Source: Aliishimia sp045106335 (GTDB lineage: Bacteria > Pseudomonadota > Alphaproteobacteria > Rhodobacterales > Rhodobacteraceae). From it: a stretch of DNA of 63,393 nt. Made by a program: the position numbers and the translations under genes. Location: assembly GCA_045106335.1 (NCBI GenBank), contig JBGCEM010000123.1:1-63393 (forward strand), read 5' to 3'. A model generated the notes under the pieces. It was not told where the DNA came from and did no database searches. It was given only the letters and a program-made list of their open reading frames with translations. Positions 59,894-63,393 of the stretch are shown piece by piece (position 1 is the first letter of the stretch; the number at the start of each line of letters is the position of its first letter).

Positions 59894-60011
59894 AGACAAA
59901 GGCTCCGGTGCGTAAATCTTTGAGTGTCACATGGGTGCGGCGCGCAAAGCGGTCAAGTAAGTATTTCCAGACTGGGATAATTGAGCGTAAACAAACGCGT
60001 CACAAGAAGAA

Positions 60012-60635
60012 ATGCGAAATATGATTGAGCTTGACCAAAAAGACGGGTTGTGGACCGTGACTTTGAATCGGCCGGACAAGGCCAACTCTCTTACGGCTTT
60101 GATGCTGCAAGAGCTTGTCGGGATTGCCAAATCCGCCCAAAACGCGCGGGCGTTGATTTTGACTGGGCGGGGCAAAGTTTTCAGTGCTGGTGCCGATTTG
60201 AATGAGGCACGCGCAGGCTTGGCGGTGTCGCCCGTTTGGGAAGAGCTGTCCGGCGCGTTGGCGGCTTTGCCGTGTTTGACCATCGCGGCTTTAAACGGAA
60301 CCTTGGCGGGGGGCGCGATGGGGATGGCCTTGGCTTGTGATGTGCGGATCTGTGTGCCAGGGGCCAAGTTCTTTTATCCCGTGATGAAACTGGGGTTTTT
60401 GCCGCAGCCGTCTGATCCAGGCCGCATGGCGCAGCTGATTGGGCCCGCGCGCACAAAGCTGCTGTTGATGGGCGGGCAAAAGATCACAGCGGATGAGGCC
60501 TATGCCTTTGGTTTGGTGGATCGTATCGTGACCGAGGATGTGTGTGCCGCCGCGCAAGATATTGCCGCCGACACACTGGCCGCCAAGCCTGAAATTGCGG
60601 TGGGGATCAAAGCGCTGTGTGAACCTAACGGTTAA
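60012..60635 (+). CDS. Enoyl-CoA hydratase/isomerase-family protein
   Basis: Crotonase-fold protein of 207 residues, shorter than typical 255-residue hydratases. Oxyanion segments are LTGRGKVFSAGADLNEA and LNGTLAGGAMGMALACDVRI, with RIVTEDV later; one of the two catalytic Glu positions is Met/Lys-like (FYPVMKLGFLPQ), so specificity is unclear. Two ATGs (60012, 60021) are possible. It is divergent from DUF2125 and convergent with the HNH gene (4-bp overlap). Confidence 0.85.
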   Translation: MRNMIELDQKDGLWTVTLNRPDKANSLTALMLQELVGIAKSAQNARALILTGRGKVFSAGADLNEARAGLAVSPVWEELSGALAALPCLTIAALNGTLAGGAMGMALACDVRICVPGAKFFYPVMKLGFLPQPSDPGRMAQLIGPARTKLLLMGGQKITADEAYAFGLVDRIVTEDVCAAAQDIAADTLAAKPEIAVGIKALCEPNG

Positions 60636-60931
60636 CGTTTGCGCCGCTTTCCAGGGATTTTTGAACTGAAATCCGGCGGGCGTTTGGCGACCCAAGCCAG
60701 GAACTTGGCCAGCCTTGGATGAGCGCGCAACGCGTCAGGCGTGTGGTAATGGCGCGCTAAATCGGCCTCCGACAATGCCGCATGAATCTCGCGGTGACAA
60801 ATATGGTGCAGCAACACGGTCGGTCCGCCCTTGCCGCCTTTCAGCTTGGGGATCAGATGGTGTTCAGATTGCGGCACGCCAGGGGGGATATCGCGCAGGC
60901 AAAGCGGGCATTTTGGCGGCTGGTCTTGCAT
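60632..60931 (-). CDS. HNH endonuclease-like protein
   Basis: Small protein of 99 residues. A zinc ribbon CPLCLRDIP at the start pairs with HHICHREIHAAL later, and EHHLIPKLKGGKGGPTVLL forms the HNH core. The C-terminus is basic (FSSKIPGKRRKR). Free-standing HNH proteins of this size are common in alphaproteobacteria and are not part of a known restriction or mobile system here. Activity is inferred. Confidence 0.82.
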   Translation of the reverse strand: MQDQPPKCPLCLRDIPPGVPQSEHHLIPKLKGGKGGPTVLLHHICHREIHAALSEADLARHYHTPDALRAHPRLAKFLAWVAKRPPDFSSKIPGKRRKR

Positions 60932-60989
60932 GGCTTAAAACATTAGCGCAAACCTAACACAAACAAGAGCCAAGTTCGAAGGATTGCAC

Positions 60990-62315
60990 GTGGAATTTGA
61001 CTTAGAGAGCCAGCCCGAGATCGTTCAACAGGCCGCCGGATATGCCCTGCAAGGGTGGGAGCTGGCGCGTGGTTGGCTGTTGAGCCCTGAAGCGTGGTCT
61101 CAATTTGGTCTTCTGATTGCCGCCTATCTGTTGGCCGTGGTCGTCACGCGCCGGTTGCGCCCCGCGCTGCAGCGGCTTTTGGATCCGGGCGACGCTAAGA
61201 ACCTGTTCAGCACGCCGCGCCTTTTCGTGATGTCCTTCTTGCCGCTGATGCTGCCGTTGATGGCCTATGTGTTTACGGGCATCGGCGAAGGGATTGTGCG
61301 GTCGATTTTTGACAGCGGTGCTGTGATTGCCTTTGGCAAACGCGTGTTCCTGTTCTTGGCCGTCCGGGCCTTGGTGCGCGATATTTTCACCGACCCGTTC
61401 CTGAAGGTCATTGGCAAGTTTATTTTCATCCCCATCGCTGCGATTTACGCCCTGGGGTTGCTCGATGTGGTGCAACTGCGTCTCAGCGAGACGACGGTCA
61501 GCTTGGGCAATATCTCATTCTCGATCATGTCGATTGTGCGCGGTGTGATTGCGGGCTCGATCCTGTTCTGGCTGGGCGGCTGGTCCAATCAACAATCCAC
61601 GCAATTCATTCAAAAACAACAAGATATGCGCCCTTCGTTGCGTCAATTGGCAGCCAAAGCGGTTGAATTCATGATCTTTGGCATCGCGTTCCTGCTGTTG
61701 ATGAACATCATGGGGATCAACTTGTCGGCACTGGCCGTGTTGGGCGGTGCGATTGGCGTCGGGCTCGGGTTCGGTTTGCAAAAGATTGCCTCAAACTTCA
61801 TTTCGGGTGTGATCTTGTTGGTTGAAGGTCAGGCCACTGTGGGGGATTACGTCGAGCTGGATGGGGGCGAGCAGGGCAAGATTGTCAAGATGATGGCCCG
61901 CGCAGCGATCTTGGAAACCTTTGATGGGCGCTGGATTGTGGTCCCGAACGAGGATTTCATAACAACGCGGGTCATTAACTATTCCGACAGTGGCAGTGCC
62001 AACCGCTTTGAGGCCCCGTTTTCGGTCAGTTATGACACTGACATCAACCTAGTGCCCGATATCATTGAGGCAGCCGTGGCCACCCATCCCGATGTGCTGG
62101 ATGCGCCTTATCCCCCCGATTGTGAGCTGCGCGGTTTTGGCGAGAGCGGCATTGATTTCGCAGTGGAATTTTGGGTCAACGGGCTGGATGATGGGGATAA
62201 TAAATATACGTCAGACGTGCTATTTCTGGTGTGGAATGCGTTGCAGGATGCGGGCATTCAAATTCCCTATCCGCAGCGCGTTGTTGAAATTAAAGGTGGG
62301 ATACCAAGCGCGTGA
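60990..62315 (+). CDS. MscS-family mechanosensitive ion channel
   Basis: Membrane channel of 441 residues with about five to six helices. The pore helix is ALAVLGGAIGVGLGFGLQKIASNFISG, followed by the beta domain VEGQATVGDYVELDGGEQGKIVKM and VPNEDFITTRVINYS. Start GTG at 60990 has AAGGA 7 nt upstream; a TTG at 60984 abuts that site. The stop overlaps the next gene (GTGA). Confidence 0.92.
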   Translation: MEFDLESQPEIVQQAAGYALQGWELARGWLLSPEAWSQFGLLIAAYLLAVVVTRRLRPALQRLLDPGDAKNLFSTPRLFVMSFLPLMLPLMAYVFTGIGEGIVRSIFDSGAVIAFGKRVFLFLAVRALVRDIFTDPFLKVIGKFIFIPIAAIYALGLLDVVQLRLSETTVSLGNISFSIMSIVRGVIAGSILFWLGGWSNQQSTQFIQKQQDMRPSLRQLAAKAVEFMIFGIAFLLLMNIMGINLSALAVLGGAIGVGLGFGLQKIASNFISGVILLVEGQATVGDYVELDGGEQGKIVKMMARAAILETFDGRWIVVPNEDFITTRVINYSDSGSANRFEAPFSVSYDTDINLVPDIIEAAVATHPDVLDAPYPPDCELRGFGESGIDFAVEFWVNGLDDGDNKYTSDVLFLVWNALQDAGIQIPYPQRVVEIKGGIPSA

Positions 62316-63393
62316 AGGCGGCTGTTATCGGGGCTGGTCCTGCGGGGTTAATGGCCGCCGAAACCTTGGCCCGCGCGGGTGTGCAAGTCACTGTTTACGA
62401 GGCCAAACCCAGCCCGGCGCGCAAGTTTTTGATGGCAGGAAAGTCGGGGCTGAACCTGACGCTTGATGGTGATTTCGACACGCTGCTGGCGGGCTATGGC
62501 GATGCGGCCCCTTTGCTGCGACCCGCTTTGGCCGCTTTCGACAATACTGCTTTGCGCGCCTGGGCCACCGCATTAGGCCAGGACATGTTCACAGGATCCA
62601 CCGGACGGGTGTTCCCCCGCGCCATGAAAGCCTCGCCACTGTTGCGGGCTTGGCTCAATACGTTGGCAGATCTGGGCGTCACCTTGGAGCGCAACGCCCG
62701 CTGCACCGGACTGCAAGGCTGCGCGCCTGTGATCAATGATATCCCCGTCAAAGCCGATGTCACAGTGCTTGCCTGTGGCGGCGCAAGCTGGGCGCGCTTG
62801 GGATCAGACGGTGCGTGGGCCAATTGGATCCCGACGCAAACAACCCCCTTCGCCCCCTCAAATGCCGGGGTGCGGGTCGTGTGGTCCAAACACATGGCCC
62901 CCGTTTTCGGCACCCCTGTGAAAACTGTGGGGTGGCATGCGGGGAACGTCTCATCGCGCGGCGAAGCTGTGCTGACCGCGCATGGTTTTGAAGGCGGCGG
63001 CGTCTATAACTTGACCCCAAGTTTGCGCAATGGGGCACACCTGACCTTGGATATTCTGCCAGACCTCACCGCAGACGAGATCGCAAAACGCTATGCTGTT
63101 AAACCCGCCAAGACCACCCTGACCCGATGGTTGCGCAGCGCGCTGCACTTGCCAGCGGTGAAAGTCGCTTTGGTCCAAGAACTGGCGCGCGTAGATATGC
63201 CTGAAAGTGCGGCCAGTTGGGGTGCGCGGCTTAAAGCATTGCCCGTGCCCATAACAGGGCTTGCCCCGTTGGATGGGGCGATCTCAACAGTGGGCGGCGT
63301 GCCGCTGCCAGCATTGACACCAGACTTCATGCTGGCTGACACACCAGGTGTCTTTTGCGCCGGGGAAATGCTGGATTGGGATGCGCCCACGGG
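62312..63393 (+). CDS. TIGR03862/BaiN-family NAD(P)/FAD-dependent oxidoreductase, cut by window end
   Basis: Flavoprotein read through the last 360 codons of the window with no stop. The N-terminal FAD-binding motif is VIGAGPAGLMAAETLARAG, followed by VYEAKPSPARKFLMAGKSGLNLT, and further on LACGGASWARLGSDG and ISTVGGVPL, then FCAGEMLDWDAPTG at the edge, all typical of the family. The GTG start overlaps the mscS stop. Reaction unknown in this family. Only about the last 30-40 residues should be missing. Confidence 0.88.
   Translation, partial: MKAAVIGAGPAGLMAAETLARAGVQVTVYEAKPSPARKFLMAGKSGLNLTLDGDFDTLLAGYGDAAPLLRPALAAFDNTALRAWATALGQDMFTGSTGRVFPRAMKASPLLRAWLNTLADLGVTLERNARCTGLQGCAPVINDIPVKADVTVLACGGASWARLGSDGAWANWIPTQTTPFAPSNAGVRVVWSKHMAPVFGTPVKTVGWHAGNVSSRGEAVLTAHGFEGGGVYNLTPSLRNGAHLTLDILPDLTADEIAKRYAVKPAKTTLTRWLRSALHLPAVKVALVQELARVDMPESAASWGARLKALPVPITGLAPLDGAISTVGGVPLPALTPDFMLADTPGVFCAGEMLDWDAPT

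Overview
The window is ordinary chromosomal DNA of an alphaproteobacterium of the order Rhodobacterales, most likely a marine roseobacter; the genus cannot be told from sequence alone. The evidence is the set of lineage markers: a CcrM-type GANTC methyltransferase, a Smo-type polyol transporter, a GTTC-N7-GTTC SOS box, glutathione-dependent formaldehyde oxidation, and several small families typical of alphaproteobacteria (DUF2794, DUF4170, DUF2125, DUF6478). Genes are tightly packed, with many ATGA or GTGA stop/start overlaps. I saw no rRNA, tRNA, CRISPR array, insertion sequence or prophage.

Layout. 1-7.1 kb (minus strand): a polyol operon with a LacI-type regulator, binding protein, two permeases, ATPase and mannitol 2-dehydrogenase, and a decayed stub where the sorbitol dehydrogenase smoS should be. 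7.1-11.3 kb: a DEAD-box RNA helicase with a Lys/Pro/Gly-rich tail, and an imuB gene under an SOS box but without imuA or dnaE2 beside it. 11.4-15.8 kb: a class II cytochrome c, formaldehyde dehydrogenase (frmA), a ClpP-family protein, two acetyltransferases, a 573-bp gene-poor gap and a Crp/Fnr regulator. 15.8-24 kb: a TetR/AEC-transporter divergent pair, fghA (the second step of formaldehyde oxidation) leading a five-gene overlapping operon, an MFS transporter and zapE.

24-33 kb: folC-accD, then a 1039-residue ABC-like protein whose nucleotide-binding motifs are nearly all degenerate and which ends in a cyclic-nucleotide-binding domain; divergent from it are ilvD and three poorly known genes. 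33-45 kb: paaI-paaK, an NlpC/P60 peptidase with leucyl aminopeptidase, a DsbA-like protein with a DUF721/DciA-like protein, mutY, an AlkB-type hydroxylase, a stand-alone receiver protein, ccrM and rnhB. 45-53 kb: a membrane-anchored protein with a C-terminal winged helix, an HpcH/HpaI aldolase, an MFS transporter, asd, a DUF4139 protein, and a carbonic anhydrase-SbtA-SbtB cassette for bicarbonate uptake. 53-63.4 kb: an HPt-like protein, lpxK with a divergent Kdo-transferase homologue, a cysQ-type phosphatase, pmbA, DUF2125, an enoyl-CoA hydratase, an HNH protein, an MscS channel and a flavoprotein cut by the window end.

The points most worth attention are the degenerate ABC/cNMP protein, the bicarbonate cassette in an apparent heterotroph, the smoS remnant, the orphan SOS-controlled imuB, the C-terminal membrane winged-helix protein, and a ~92-bp element present in two intergenic copies. 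All calls are from reading the sequence; no database search was run.
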